Source: Pelagibius sp. Alg239-R121 (lineage in GTDB: Bacteria; Pseudomonadota; Alphaproteobacteria; Kiloniellales; Kiloniellaceae). From it: 64,000 bases of DNA. The translations under genes were made by a program, and so were the position numbers. The notes under the pieces were generated by a model. It worked only from the letters and a program-made list of their open reading frames with translations. It searched no databases and was not told the origin of the DNA. The stretch spans positions 1 to 64,000 of the forward strand of contig NZ_CAMZOF010000006.1 in the NCBI RefSeq assembly GCF_947331435.1. The letters are read 5' to 3'. This document shows, piece by piece, positions 46,077 to 55,148 of the stretch. The number at the start of each line of letters is the position of its first letter. The stretch's first letter is position 1.

Positions 46077-46490
46077 ATGAAAATAGGTCACGTTTCCTCT
46101 CCGAGGACGTCAACGACAAAGCGCAGTGAGCGCAGCGGGTCCGCGAAGGCGGGAGGCTTTGCTCAGGCGCTTGGTTCGGAGCGTTCCGCACCGGCTGCGC
46201 TGGAGAATAGTGCGCCCCTGGGGGCCATCGATTCCCTGGTCGCACTGCAGGAGGTCGATGATCCGACCACCGGACGCAAAAAAGCGCAGCAGAGAGGCGA
46301 AGATTTACTGGAACGCCTGGACCGTTTGCGGATGGGGCTCCTGCTTGGGCGGGTGTCTATCGGTGAATTGGAACGCCTGTCAGAGATGGTGAATCGCGAG
46401 ACGGCGGCGACGAGTGATCCGCGGTTACGTGAGATCCTGAGTGAAATCGAACTCCGTGCTGCTGTCGAGCTGGCGAAACTGGGCCGCTGA
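46077..46490 (+). CDS. fliX: Flagellar assembly regulator FliX
   Basis: 137 residues. The FliX domain is seen in the C-terminal two thirds (GAIDSLVALQEVDDPTTGRKKAQQRGEDLLERLDRLRMGLL, LSEMVNRETAATSDPRLREILSEIELRAAVELAKL). In Caulobacter FliX couples flagellar assembly to FlbD activity at sigma54 promoters. It is divergent from flgI. FlbD is not in the window. Confidence 0.93.
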   Translation: MKIGHVSSPRTSTTKRSERSGSAKAGGFAQALGSERSAPAALENSAPLGAIDSLVALQEVDDPTTGRKKAQQRGEDLLERLDRLRMGLLLGRVSIGELERLSEMVNRETAATSDPRLREILSEIELRAAVELAKLGR

Positions 46491-46692
46491 CGGAATTTGC
46501 ATGGAGGGTGAGCGACAAATTCGAACGAATGAAGAACATTTGTTCGTTTTTGGTCACCGGAACGGGGTTTGTGAGGGTGGATTTTCAACAAAAATCCATT
46601 AATGCGCCTTCAAGGCGTTTCAGAAGCTTGTCGAGCGCAGCAAAATTCATATACTCCGCGGCGCTGCAATTTGACCATTTGTGGGATTAGGA

Positions 46693-47109
46693 ATGACGAT
46701 ACCATTGCCCCACGACTATCGTCCTGCTGATGACGAGAGTTTTATGAACCCGCTGATGACGGAGTATTTCCGCCGGAAGCTAATGGGCTGGAAAGACGAA
46801 CTTCTCAGGGAATCGAGTGAAACCCTGCAGAATTTGCAACAGGACAATGTGCCGGAAGCCGACATTGCGGATCGGGCGTCGACCGAAACGGATCGTTCGC
46901 TCGAACTCAGGACTCGGGATCGGGAGCGTAAATTGATTGCCAAGATCGATGAAGCGCTGGAGCGAATCGAGACCGGCAATTTCGGATACTGTGAAGAAAC
47001 CGGTGAGCCGATAAGCCTGCGTCGACTGGAAGCGCGGCCGATCGCAACGCTCTCCATCGAGGCGCAGGAACTTCATGAGCGTCTCGAGAGGACACATCGG
47101 GACGATTGA
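46693..47109 (+). CDS. dksA: RNA polymerase-binding DksA with degenerate zinc finger
   Basis: 138 residues from ATG 46693 (GTG 46681 is an alternative). The coiled-coil tip DxxDRAS motif (D57, D60) is intact, needed to act with ppGpp on RNA polymerase. The C-terminal finger keeps only one cysteine, C100 in GYCEETGEPISLRR, in place of four; single-cysteine DksA proteins are known in alphaproteobacteria and are functional. It stands between fliX and two terminators. Confidence 0.92.
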   Translation: MTIPLPHDYRPADDESFMNPLMTEYFRRKLMGWKDELLRESSETLQNLQQDNVPEADIADRASTETDRSLELRTRDRERKLIAKIDEALERIETGNFGYCEETGEPISLRRLEARPIATLSIEAQELHERLERTHRDD

Positions 47110-47128
47110 CCCGAACAGATAGATCAAA

Positions 47129-47158
47129 CCGGGCGATCTCGAGATTGCCCGGCTTTTA
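47129..47158 (+). terminator. Terminator of dksA (first hairpin)
   Basis: CCGGGC (47129-47134) pairs with GCCCGG (47147-47152), with further pairing inside the loop, followed by ctttt. Confidence 0.8.
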
Positions 47159-47163
47159 ATTGA

Positions 47164-47197
47164 GGCTGACCGATGTTTATCGGCCAGCCCTTTTTTT
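47164..47197. terminator. Second terminator between dksA and flgH
   Basis: GGCTGACCGA (47164-47173) pairs with TCGGCCAGCC (47180-47189) with one mismatch, then seven T's. It may serve both converging transcripts. Confidence 0.85.
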
Positions 47198-47214
47198 ATG
47201 AAACAGCGGCGTGA

Positions 47215-48003
47215 TCAGAACGGCCAGATGATGTCGAAGACCTGCTGTCCGTAACGCGGCTGCTGGACATCGGATAGCTGACCGCGTCCGCCGTATGCGA
47301 TGCGCGCTTCAGCGATCTGGTCGTAGTTGATCTGGTTGGTGTTGGTAATGTCCTCGGGCCGGATCAGGCCAGCGACCTGAAGCTCACGGACTTCGAAGTT
47401 CACCCGCACTTCCTGGCGGCCTGCAACGACCAGATTTCCGTTAGGCAGAACCTGAGTCACCAGGGCAGCGACCCGCAGATTGATGGATTCATCACGTGCG
47501 ACTGCGCCGGCACCTTCGGAACTGCTTGTGCTGTCCAGGTCGATCAGATCGGTTGCATCGACAGCCTGAGGCAGAATGCTCGCTAAGCTGGCCTCGTATC
47601 CGAGGAAGGACGTCGCCGAGGCATCCTCGGCGTTGACCCGACTGCGGTTGGTTTTGTTCGAAATCGCGGCGGAATCGTTAATTTCAATAATAACCGTCAG
47701 GATGTCGCCGACTTCGCTGGCGCGCTGATCCTTTAGGAATGCACGCGAACCTGGCCGCCAGAGCGAGCTTGGTGAGCGCTCGACTTCGACTGGTGGCGGC
47801 ATGGGGATACTGACGTGTTGTGCACCCGCGACAACCGTGGCTGGATTTTCAATGGTCGAGAGAGTAGGGGCGTCGCCAACCTGCGCGAGCCGGTTGATCA
47901 TGTTGCAGGCACTCAAGGTGACGGCGATGAACGAGACGGCGGCGGTTTGCTTCAACAGTGTCAGGAGTGGACGTCGAGGGGCTTGAGTGTGGAGATTCGG
48001 CAT
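47215..48003 (-). CDS. flgH: Flagellar L-ring lipoprotein FlgH
   Basis: 262 residues. Lipobox LSAC with C33 as the lipidated cysteine. FlgH motifs: SLWRPGSRAFLKDQRASEVGDILTV, NLVVAGRQEVRVNFEVRELQVAGLIRPEDI and a late ARIAYGGRGQLSDVQQP. It forms the outer-membrane ring. Last of flgF-flgG-flgA-flgH. Confidence 0.96.
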   Translation of the reverse strand: MPNLHTQAPRRPLLTLLKQTAAVSFIAVTLSACNMINRLAQVGDAPTLSTIENPATVVAGAQHVSIPMPPPVEVERSPSSLWRPGSRAFLKDQRASEVGDILTVIIEINDSAAISNKTNRSRVNAEDASATSFLGYEASLASILPQAVDATDLIDLDSTSSSEGAGAVARDESINLRVAALVTQVLPNGNLVVAGRQEVRVNFEVRELQVAGLIRPEDITNTNQINYDQIAEARIAYGGRGQLSDVQQPRYGQQVFDIIWPF

Positions 48004-48017
48004 GGTCGCGCCCTTCC

Positions 48018-48998
48018 TTAATTACGAACTATATTCTGGGACATAGCTGCCCGGACGAGGCCTCGGCCGGTCACTTCCGCGCTGATGATGCTGTTTGATT
48101 TGGTGTTTACGACCCGGATCGCTTCGCCCAACGCGCCGGCTTCCAAAGCGCGTCCCTGGGCGGTCAAGACCAACCTGTTGGTCTCCAAGCGGATGGTGAC
48201 GAGACTGTTCTTGCCCACCACTTCTGGGGTCTGAAGCTCGTTTGCCTTGAGCACCACACCGGCGCCGATAGGGCGCCGGGCGCTTTTACCGACAATGGAG
48301 CCGGTGTCCAGGAGAGCATTCCGTATCAGTCGGTCGGCGCGATGGCTGACCCAATCCAAATCGTCGTTGCGGATGACCTCACCCGCGTCAATGCGGCGGC
48401 GTAAGACGGGAACTTCGACGACACGGATTGCTCGGCCTCTGACCGTTGTTTTTGCGACCGGAATACCCTCCGCCGGTGCAGCGATCTGAGCCGTAAAGCG
48501 GCCGTTGGCCGGATTGTAGGAAAGACTGCTGATCGTCATGCCTTCGCCCTGCTCCCGGGGGAGAATCAGCTGAACCGCAGGAGTATCGAATTCCAGGGTT
48601 GCGTTGTGTTGCAGGCCTTCGTTCGACAGAGCTTCCTTCACCCGGTTTTTGATCTGATGCGAAGGAATCACGTGGGCGGCGCGCTGGATGACAGACCGAT
48701 CGAGCCGGGAACTTGGGCGCCAGGGCAGGGAGTACTTTTGAGCGACTGCGGTCAGCCAGCGTACGCCGACCGGAACTTTTTTGCCCAGGGCCGGTGCGCG
48801 AGCGATCGCGGTATCGGCTTTGTCTCCTAAACCGGTAAAAATATCTCCGAGCCGGACGATCTCGCCTTCCACCACCACGTCGTTGTTCAAGGTCACGGGA
48901 CTCTCGTTGTTCTGCACTGGAACTGCAGCGTCGAGAGGTGAGCCGGAGATTGTGAGCATCAAGAGCAGAAAGCCTGCCAAAAGGACCATGCGGGTCAT
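48018..48998 (-). CDS. flgA: P-ring assembly chaperone FlgA
   Basis: 326 residues with a signal peptide (MTRMVLLAGFLLLMLTISG). The SAF domain and C-terminal FlgA domain are visible in VPVLRRRIDAGEVIRNDDLDWV, SIVGKSARRPIGAGVVLKANEL and VTIRLETNRLVLTAQGRALEAGALGEAIRVVN. It helps FlgI assemble in the periplasm. Confidence 0.93.
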   Translation of the reverse strand: MTRMVLLAGFLLLMLTISGSPLDAAVPVQNNESPVTLNNDVVVEGEIVRLGDIFTGLGDKADTAIARAPALGKKVPVGVRWLTAVAQKYSLPWRPSSRLDRSVIQRAAHVIPSHQIKNRVKEALSNEGLQHNATLEFDTPAVQLILPREQGEGMTISSLSYNPANGRFTAQIAAPAEGIPVAKTTVRGRAIRVVEVPVLRRRIDAGEVIRNDDLDWVSHRADRLIRNALLDTGSIVGKSARRPIGAGVVLKANELQTPEVVGKNSLVTIRLETNRLVLTAQGRALEAGALGEAIRVVNTKSNSIISAEVTGRGLVRAAMSQNIVRN

Positions 48999-49013
48999 GT
49001 GTTTCCTCTTTCT

Positions 49014-49799
49014 TTAGCGAAGCTGTACGACGCTCTGCATCATTTCATCGGACGATTGGATGACCTTTGAATTCATTTCATAGGCCCGTTGCGCGGTAAT
49101 CAGGTTTGTGATTTCAGAGACCACGTTGACGTTTGAAGTCTCCAATGCACCCTGCAGAAGAGACCCGGTGCCTGTAGAGGCCGGCGCTGCGACCGTTGCC
49201 TGTCCCGATGCGGCGGTCTGCAGGAAGGTGTTGTCACCAATTGCGTCCAGTCCAGCGGGATTGGGAAAGGTCGCGAGTTCGATATTGCCGACGACCTGAG
49301 GCGCCACCTGACCGTCGATATCGACCGAGACTTCGCCGCTGGCATTGATGGATATAGAGGTGGCATTGATCGGTATGGTTATGCCCGGCTGAATCACATA
49401 ACCATCTGGAGTCACAACGTCACCGTTCGGCGAGAGCTGAAAAGCGCCGGCGCGGGTGTAGCCAGTCTCGCCCGATGGCAGTTCGATGGTGAAGTAACCC
49501 TCGCCGTTGATGGCGACATCCAGCGGGTTGTCTGTGATCGAGATATTGCCCTGTTCGGTGATCCGGTACACTGCGGCAGGCTTAACGCCCAAACCGAGCT
49601 GCACACCGGTGGGAACCACGGTCCCCGTATCCGATGAGGTCGAACCGACACGGCGCAGGTTCTGGTAGAGCAGATCGTTGAATTCGGCGCGTTGGCGTTT
49701 GTAGCCTGTCGTATTCATATTGGCGATGTTGTTCGAGATGACTTCGACATTGAGCTGCTGTGCCAGCATACCCGTAGCGCCAATGTTCAATGATCTCAT
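49014..49799 (-). CDS. flgG: Distal rod protein FlgG
   Basis: 261 residues. N-terminal LNIGATGMLAQQLNVEVISNNIANMNTTGYKRQRAEF, central NPLDVAINGEGYFTIELPSGETGYTRAGAFQLSPNGDVV and C-terminal VNVVSEITNLITAQRAYEMNSKVIQSSDEMM are the full set of FlgG signatures. Confidence 0.97.
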   Translation of the reverse strand: MRSLNIGATGMLAQQLNVEVISNNIANMNTTGYKRQRAEFNDLLYQNLRRVGSTSSDTGTVVPTGVQLGLGVKPAAVYRITEQGNISITDNPLDVAINGEGYFTIELPSGETGYTRAGAFQLSPNGDVVTPDGYVIQPGITIPINATSISINASGEVSVDIDGQVAPQVVGNIELATFPNPAGLDAIGDNTFLQTAASGQATVAAPASTGTGSLLQGALETSNVNVVSEITNLITAQRAYEMNSKVIQSSDEMMQSVVQLR

Positions 49800-49817
49800 A
49801 GGTTTATTCCTTTACTG

Positions 49818-50543
49818 CTACTGCTGAGCCGCTGCGAGAACCTGGATTGCTCTGCGCTGGCGTTCGTGTTCCTGATCGACCATCTTGCTGATGGCCGTAT
49901 AGCTGCGGACCGTGCTGATCATCTTGGTCATCTCGACAATGCCCTGTACGTTCGAGCCTTCCGACATACCCTGGATCACCTCGGCATCGTTGGCGGCCTG
50001 CGGTTCCTGTTCACCTTTGGCGAAGAGACTGTTGGATTGCTTTTCCAGTGCCTGCTCGTTTTCGAAACTGACCACCTGGATTCGGCCGATCAGGGTTTCA
50101 CCTGCCGACACGCTGCCGTCACGGGCGATCGAAATCTGCGGTTCGTTCTGCGGTATGGTAATTGCGTTACCGTCAGTTCCCAGCACGCTGTCACCCTGCG
50201 TGGTTACGATCCGGCCCTGAGCATCGAGGGCAAAGGTGCCGTTACGGGTGTAACGCTCGCCGTCGACCGTTTCGACCGCAAAGTAGCCATCGCCGCTGAT
50301 CGCCAGATCGAGAGGGTTGTCCGTCTTGGTCATCGGACCCTCGCTGACGTTGCGCAGCAGGGCCAAATCCTGTACCAGGCTGACCCGGTCGTTCTCGCCT
50401 GTTTTTTTCAAGTGTTCGACAAACATCATGTCTTCGCCTTTGAAGGCCGGAGTCGTCATGTTGGCCAAGTTGTTAGCGATGACCGTCAGCTTGCGACCGA
50501 GAACCGCTTGGCGCGATAAAGCTATGTAACCGGTATTTTCCAT
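49818..50543 (-). CDS. flgF: Proximal rod protein FlgF
   Basis: 241 residues from ATG 50543 with GGAG upstream (the frame is open to 50600 but lacks homology there). ALSRQAVLGRKLTVIANNLANMTTPAFKGEDMMF, NPLDLAISGDGYFAVE and VQGIVEMTKMISTVRSYTAISKM identify FlgF. First gene of the flgFGAH operon. Confidence 0.95.
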   Translation of the reverse strand: MENTGYIALSRQAVLGRKLTVIANNLANMTTPAFKGEDMMFVEHLKKTGENDRVSLVQDLALLRNVSEGPMTKTDNPLDLAISGDGYFAVETVDGERYTRNGTFALDAQGRIVTTQGDSVLGTDGNAITIPQNEPQISIARDGSVSAGETLIGRIQVVSFENEQALEKQSNSLFAKGEQEPQAANDAEVIQGMSEGSNVQGIVEMTKMISTVRSYTAISKMVDQEHERQRRAIQVLAAAQQ

Positions 50544-50850
50544 CGATCTCCGTCCAGCCGTGGTTTGTATCTCCGGCAATATTGAGCCGGCGACACGCAT
50601 TCGGATCAGAGCTGTGCACGACCCATGCCAAGAAATTGTGCCGTGAAGAATGGCGGTTTAATGGGGTTTCGGCGGCTCGAAGAAGGATCTGGGGCCACCT
50701 GTTCGGCAGGGCTTGCCGGGTAGTTCTTGCCTCGAGTTGACGAAAGGGTGACTCACCTGGGATCCAGAACAGGATTTCAACTAGTTTTTAACCATCCGGG
50801 CGTAGGGTTAGCGCCAGTTAAGTTTCTGGAAAACCGAAGAGTCTGCGTAT
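50544..50850. promoter_or_regulatory. Divergent flagellar promoter region (flgF / fliL)
   Basis: The 307-bp gap contains no gene. A sigma54 promoter for flgF is present (see separate entry). The inverted repeat CGGCAGGGCTTGCCGGG at 50704-50720 resembles a FlbD site. No clear promoter for fliL was identified on the + strand. Confidence 0.6.
50614..50630 (-). promoter_or_regulatory. Sigma54 promoter of flgF
   Basis: On the minus strand TGGCATGGGTCGTGCAC has GG at 50629-50628 and GC at 50617-50616, 10 nt apart. Predicted start near 50604, about 60 nt before the flgF ATG. Confidence 0.78.
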
Positions 50851-51387
50851 ATGTCCGATCAAGCGGTATCTGAAGACATCGGCGAAGAGCTGGAAGTCGA
50901 AGCGCGACCGAAAGGGGGAATGAACGGGAAGAAGTTAATTCTCTTCATTGTTCTGCCAATTCTCCTTTTGGTAATTGCCGGTGCCGGTGTTTATTTCTCC
51001 GGTTTGGCTGATTCGCTCCTCGGTAAGGAGGAGACAGAAGAACATGCCGAGGAGGAAGTGGTTGAAGAGATTCCGGTTGGGCCGGCTGTCTTCTACGATC
51101 TTCCGGAAATGCTGGTCAATCTGACCTCGGGCGGGCGCCGTGCGAACTTCCTCAAGATCTCGGTCAGCCTGGAATTGCAGTCTGAAACCGACCTGCCTCA
51201 GGTCGAGGCCGTGCTGCCACGGATACGGGACAATTTCCAAGTTTATCTGCGCGAGCTGAGGATCGAGGATCTTCAGGGATCCGCCGGTCTGCAGCGTCTG
51301 CGCGAGGAGCTTCTGCTCCGTGTAAATGCAGCTGCGCGTCCGGCCGTGATCCAGGATGTCCTGTTCAAAGAAATGCTCGTTCAGTAA
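50851..51387 (+). CDS. fliL: Flagellar basal body-associated protein FliL
   Basis: 178 residues: cytoplasmic N-terminus, one membrane helix (LILFIVLPILLLVIAGAGVYF), an acidic linker and the periplasmic FliL domain (YDLPEMLVNLTSGGRRANFLKISVSLEL). FliL stabilises the motor near the stators. First gene of a long + operon. Confidence 0.93.
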   Translation: MSDQAVSEDIGEELEVEARPKGGMNGKKLILFIVLPILLLVIAGAGVYFSGLADSLLGKEETEEHAEEEVVEEIPVGPAVFYDLPEMLVNLTSGGRRANFLKISVSLELQSETDLPQVEAVLPRIRDNFQVYLRELRIEDLQGSAGLQRLREELLLRVNAAARPAVIQDVLFKEMLVQ

Positions 51388-51399
51388 CGGTTCGCGTAA

Positions 51400-52494
51400 A
51401 TGGCAGAAGAAACAGAAACCGAAGAAGTCGATCAAGATGCCCTGATGGCCGAATGGGAGGCCATGGAGGACGACGACGGCGAGGGGGGCGGCGACGATGA
51501 TATGGCCGCCGCTATGGAGGGCGGTTCAACCCGTGTTCTTGATCAAAGCGAAATCGATAGCCTGCTGGGCGTCGACACCAGCGCCGAAGACGATGTCGCC
51601 CAATCGGGCATTCAGGCGATCCTCAACTCCGCGTTGGTCTCCTATGAACGGCTGCCGATGCTTGAGGTGGTCTTTGACCGCCTGGTTCGCATGATGTCGA
51701 CGTCGCTGCGAAATTTCACCTCCGATAACGTCGAAGTCAGCCTGGACAACATCACATCGGCGCGCTTCGGTGATTACCTCAATTCCATTCCGCTTCCGGC
51801 CATGCTTTCAGTCTTCAAGGCTGAAGAATGGGACAACTTTGGACTGATGACGGTGGATTCAGCCCTGATTTACTCCATTGTCGACGTACTTCTCGGTGGA
51901 CGCCGCGGGACGGCAGCCATGCGGATTGAGGGACGGCCTTACACAACAATCGAACGAAATCTGGTTGAGCGGATGGTGCATGTCGTTCTGGCGGATCTCT
52001 CCAGTGCCTTCGACCCCTTGTCCCCCGTTAACTTTCGGTTCGAGCGTCTGGAGACAAATCCACGCTTCGCAACCATCGCCCGCCATGCCAACGCGACCAT
52101 TGTGATCACCCTGCGGGTCGATATGGAGGATCGGGGCGGACGCATAGAACTCCTGATCCCTTACGCGACCCTTGAGCCGGTCCGAGAACTGCTGCTGCAG
52201 CAGTTCATGGGAGAGAAGTTCGGCCGGGATTCGATTTGGGAAGGGCATCTGACAGCGGAACTGTGGCAAACCGACGTTCCTATTCAGGCAGTGCTGGAAC
52301 AGGTCGAATTGCCGCTTGGCGATGTCATGAACTGGGAAGTGGGCAGTCATCTCGAGCTGGCCTGTACACCGGCGTCGGCGATCGAGATGCGCTGCGGCGA
52401 CGTTCCGATGTTCCAGGGCAATATGGGCCGCAAAAACGGCAGCATTGCAGTCCGTGTGGTTAATAAATTGACGCGGGAGAGCGAGGCGTCGTGA
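51400..52494 (+). CDS. fliM: Flagellar motor switch protein FliM
   Basis: 364 residues. Near position 47 the N-terminal CheY-binding helix is VLDQSEIDSLLG, preceded by an unusually long acidic extension rich in Asp, Glu and Gly. The middle domain (LPMLEVVFDRLVRMMSTSLRNFTSDNVEV, LGGRRG, TTIERNLVERMV) and the C-terminal FliN-like domain (LPLGDVMNWEVGSHL) are complete. It is part of the C-ring. Confidence 0.96.
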   Translation: MAEETETEEVDQDALMAEWEAMEDDDGEGGGDDDMAAAMEGGSTRVLDQSEIDSLLGVDTSAEDDVAQSGIQAILNSALVSYERLPMLEVVFDRLVRMMSTSLRNFTSDNVEVSLDNITSARFGDYLNSIPLPAMLSVFKAEEWDNFGLMTVDSALIYSIVDVLLGGRRGTAAMRIEGRPYTTIERNLVERMVHVVLADLSSAFDPLSPVNFRFERLETNPRFATIARHANATIVITLRVDMEDRGGRIELLIPYATLEPVRELLLQQFMGEKFGRDSIWEGHLTAELWQTDVPIQAVLEQVELPLGDVMNWEVGSHLELACTPASAIEMRCGDVPMFQGNMGRKNGSIAVRVVNKLTRESEAS

Positions 52495-53066
52495 GTACAG
52501 GGTTTGATTTTAATTTGATCTTCGAAATTGTTCTGGCGGGCCTGTTGGTCGCGACCATCGTCTATGCCGCCATTCTCGACCGTAAACTGGGCGCGATCCG
52601 CAAATCCAAATCCGAAATGGAAAGCCTTATCAGAGACTTCGCCGAATCGACTGTGAAGGCGGAGCAAGGCCTTGCCGAGCTGAAGCAGCACGCCGGTTCG
52701 AGCGGCACAGAGCTGCAGCAGCAGGTTGATGGCGCCGCGAAGGTGTTGACGGACCTGAAATTTCTGGTCGAACGAGGCGAATCTTTATCGAACCAGTTAG
52801 AGTCGGTTTCCGCCCAGGCGCGCGAAACGCTCTCCGATACGCGGAATGGGCCTGGCAAAGCTGACTTAGCTGAGAAAAATCTCAATAAAGTCAAACGAAT
52901 GCAGGCGAATGTTGAAGCGAACGTAAAAGCTCAGCAATCGGGTAAATCAACCGAGAAGAATCGGGCGAGGCATGATCCCGATACGCCGATTTCCGAACGC
53001 CTCAATTTAACCTCGGAGAACCCGGGCGCCGGCGCTTTGCTCAAGGCGCTGCAAAGAATGCGTTAA
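52491..53066 (+). CDS. DUF6468 flagellar-operon membrane protein
   Basis: 191 residues from GTG overlapping the fliM stop. One N-terminal membrane helix (LIFEIVLAGLLVATIVYAAILD) is followed by a long predicted coiled coil and a conserved short C-terminus (GAGALLKALQRMR). Such genes recur between fliM and motE in alphaproteobacteria; function unknown. Confidence 0.75.
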   Translation: MSTGFDFNLIFEIVLAGLLVATIVYAAILDRKLGAIRKSKSEMESLIRDFAESTVKAEQGLAELKQHAGSSGTELQQQVDGAAKVLTDLKFLVERGESLSNQLESVSAQARETLSDTRNGPGKADLAEKNLNKVKRMQANVEANVKAQQSGKSTEKNRARHDPDTPISERLNLTSENPGAGALLKALQRMR

Positions 53067-53172
53067 TTCGCCTGATGTAGTTTGGTTTTCGAAATGACCC
53101 TCGGCCGGTTGCCATGGCTTCCAAGGATGGAAGCATTCGCCGGTCTGGAGATCGATGATTAGGAAGGTATCC

Positions 53173-53952
53173 ATGCGTCTGCGTTTGCTCCCGTTTCTCA
53201 TTCTTGCCGCCGCCGCGCTCTTTACGGTGAAGATCGGCAATATTTGGCAGGGAGTTTCCTCGGCGACCGCAGCGAAAGCCGGGCTCGTACAGCTCGCCGC
53301 AAATCCTCCAGCAGAAGAAGCTGCCGGCCAGGACCAGGCGGAAGGCGACGACTCTTACGTAGAGGACGCAAAGGAAGGCGCCAGCCCGGAAAATTCTGCT
53401 GATACGGAAAACGTGGCGGAAAAGAGTGACGGTCATGCGGCAGACGAAGACGATGCAAATGGCCAAGGCGAAGGGGCAGAGCAGCAGCTTGCCGCGAGCC
53501 AGCCCAAGGGTGCAACTCAGCAGGACCCCTTTTCTCTGACCGATGAGGAAATCGACCTCCTGCAGTCCCTGTCCGAGCGGCGGGAAGCCATCGAACTGCA
53601 GGCGCGGACACTTGATCAGAGAGAGATTTTGCTAAAGGCCGCTGAAAGCCGGATCGATGAAAAGGTCGCAGAACTTGAGGCTCTGCGTAAGTCAATCGAA
53701 GAGCTGCTCGGCGAGCATGACGAAGAAACCGAGGCACAAATGAAAAGCCTCGTGAAGATTTACGAGGCTATGAAGCCAAAGGATGCCGCGCGCATTTTCG
53801 AACAGCTCGACATGGTTGTTCTGCTCGAAGTCATTGAGCGCATGAAAGAGCGTAAAACTGCACCAATCCTCGCAAATATGGATCCGGAGCGGGCCAAGAC
53901 CATCACATTGGAGCTGGCGCAGCGCCGGACGCTGCCCATTGCTAAAGAGTAA
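53173..53952 (+). CDS. motE: MotE-like flagellar motor chaperone (MgtE N-domain)
   Basis: 259 residues from ATG 53173 (AGGAAGG upstream). Signal/anchor helix, a low-complexity acidic Ala/Glu-rich region, a coiled coil (ERREAIELQARTLDQREILLKAAESRIDEKVAELEALR) and a C-terminal MgtE_N-type domain (MKPKDAARIFEQLDMVVLLEVIERMKERKTAPILANMDPERAKTIT). MotE in rhizobia is a periplasmic chaperone of the motor protein MotC. Confidence 0.82.
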   Translation: MRLRLLPFLILAAAALFTVKIGNIWQGVSSATAAKAGLVQLAANPPAEEAAGQDQAEGDDSYVEDAKEGASPENSADTENVAEKSDGHAADEDDANGQGEGAEQQLAASQPKGATQQDPFSLTDEEIDLLQSLSERREAIELQARTLDQREILLKAAESRIDEKVAELEALRKSIEELLGEHDEETEAQMKSLVKIYEAMKPKDAARIFEQLDMVVLLEVIERMKERKTAPILANMDPERAKTITLELAQRRTLPIAKE

Positions 53953-54084
53953 ACGGATATCAAGGATTTGAAGGCTTCGCCGTTTACGCTGCGTTAATCG
54001 AATATCGTTAGAGTTCAATAGGTTTAGCGAGCGGATTTCGAGGATCCGTTTTGTGGGGACCGCCGGTAACTAAAGGAGACTATT

Positions 54085-54474
54085 ATGTCCGCTGTTGACA
54101 TGAACATGCCGATCCTAATCGTTGACGATTATAAAACGATGCTTCGGATCATTCGTAATCTGCTTAAGCAGCTTGGTTTCAACAATGTTGACGAAGCCGC
54201 CGACGGCAGCGCCGCGCTGCAGAAACTGCGCGACAAGTCCTACGGCCTGGTCATTTCCGACTGGAACATGGAGCCCATGAGCGGGCTGCAGCTCCTCAAG
54301 GAATGCCGCACCGACAATCAGCTTCAGGCTCTGCCGTTCATTATGATCACGGCTGAGAGCAAGAGCGAAAACGTCGTTGCCGCCAAGGAAGCCGGTGTGA
54401 ACAACTACATCGTCAAGCCGTTCAATGCAGCAACGCTGAAGAGCAAGCTGACTGCCGTACTCGGTGCGTTTTAA
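54085..54474 (+). CDS. cheY: Chemotaxis response regulator CheY
   Basis: 129 residues, receiver domain only. Acidic pocket D14/D15, phosphorylation site D59 (VISDWNM), T89 (MITAES) and K111 (IVKPF). Phospho-CheY binds FliM, encoded in the same operon. Strong AAAGGAG ribosome site. Confidence 0.95.
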   Translation: MSAVDMNMPILIVDDYKTMLRIIRNLLKQLGFNNVDEAADGSAALQKLRDKSYGLVISDWNMEPMSGLQLLKECRTDNQLQALPFIMITAESKSENVVAAKEAGVNNYIVKPFNAATLKSKLTAVLGAF

Positions 54475-54485
54475 AGGCTGGATTT

Positions 54486-55142
54486 ATGTCGTTGCCGGCT
54501 CGCAAGGATATTGCCGAGGAAATTGCGGATTTGGATGATGGCGAAGGCCGTCTAGACATCAAAGCCGTAAGAAACCTGGTAGATAAGCACATGCAGTCCG
54601 CCGAGGAGGATTTCTCGGCGGCGAGCATGAAGATGTACTCAGAGGTCGAGGAGGTCGCGGAGTTCATCACTGCCGCTAAGGCGGAGATTGCGTCGCTTCG
54701 GCCGGACGAGATCACGAACGAGCACCTGCCGACGGCAACGGATGAGCTTGAAGCGATTGTCGGCGCAACCGAGAACGCAACCAACACCATTCTCGAGGCC
54801 ATGGAGCAGCTCGAAGAGCTGGCCGAAAGCGTTGACGAGGGGGTCTCGGAAAAGATCAACGAATCAGTAACCCAGGTCTACGAAGCATGTAGTTTCCAGG
54901 ACATCACGGGACAAAGGATTGGCAAGGTTGTCAATGCTTTACAGCACGTCGACAACAAGGTTTCAGCGCTGCTGGAAGCTTTCGGTGATCAGCTTCAATC
55001 TGCGGGCGTGAGCCGCCCCGCCACGCCGAAGCGTGCTGACGGTAAGGTTGAGAGGCCGGACGAAGATCTGTGTAACGGTCCTCAGTTGCCGGGAAATGAA
55101 ATCAGTCAGGATGACATAGACGCCCTTATGGGCTTCGACTGA
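54486..55142 (+). CDS. cheZ: CheY-P phosphatase CheZ
   Basis: 218 residues. A long four-helix-bundle hairpin with the catalytic segment CSFQDITGQRIGKVV, where D139 and Q143 match the Asp and Gln used by CheZ. The C-terminal ISQDDIDALMGFD resembles the CheY-tethering helix. It lies 11 bp downstream of cheY. Confidence 0.92.
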   Translation: MSLPARKDIAEEIADLDDGEGRLDIKAVRNLVDKHMQSAEEDFSAASMKMYSEVEEVAEFITAAKAEIASLRPDEITNEHLPTATDELEAIVGATENATNTILEAMEQLEELAESVDEGVSEKINESVTQVYEACSFQDITGQRIGKVVNALQHVDNKVSALLEAFGDQLQSAGVSRPATPKRADGKVERPDEDLCNGPQLPGNEISQDDIDALMGFD

Positions 55143-55148
55143 TCCGCG

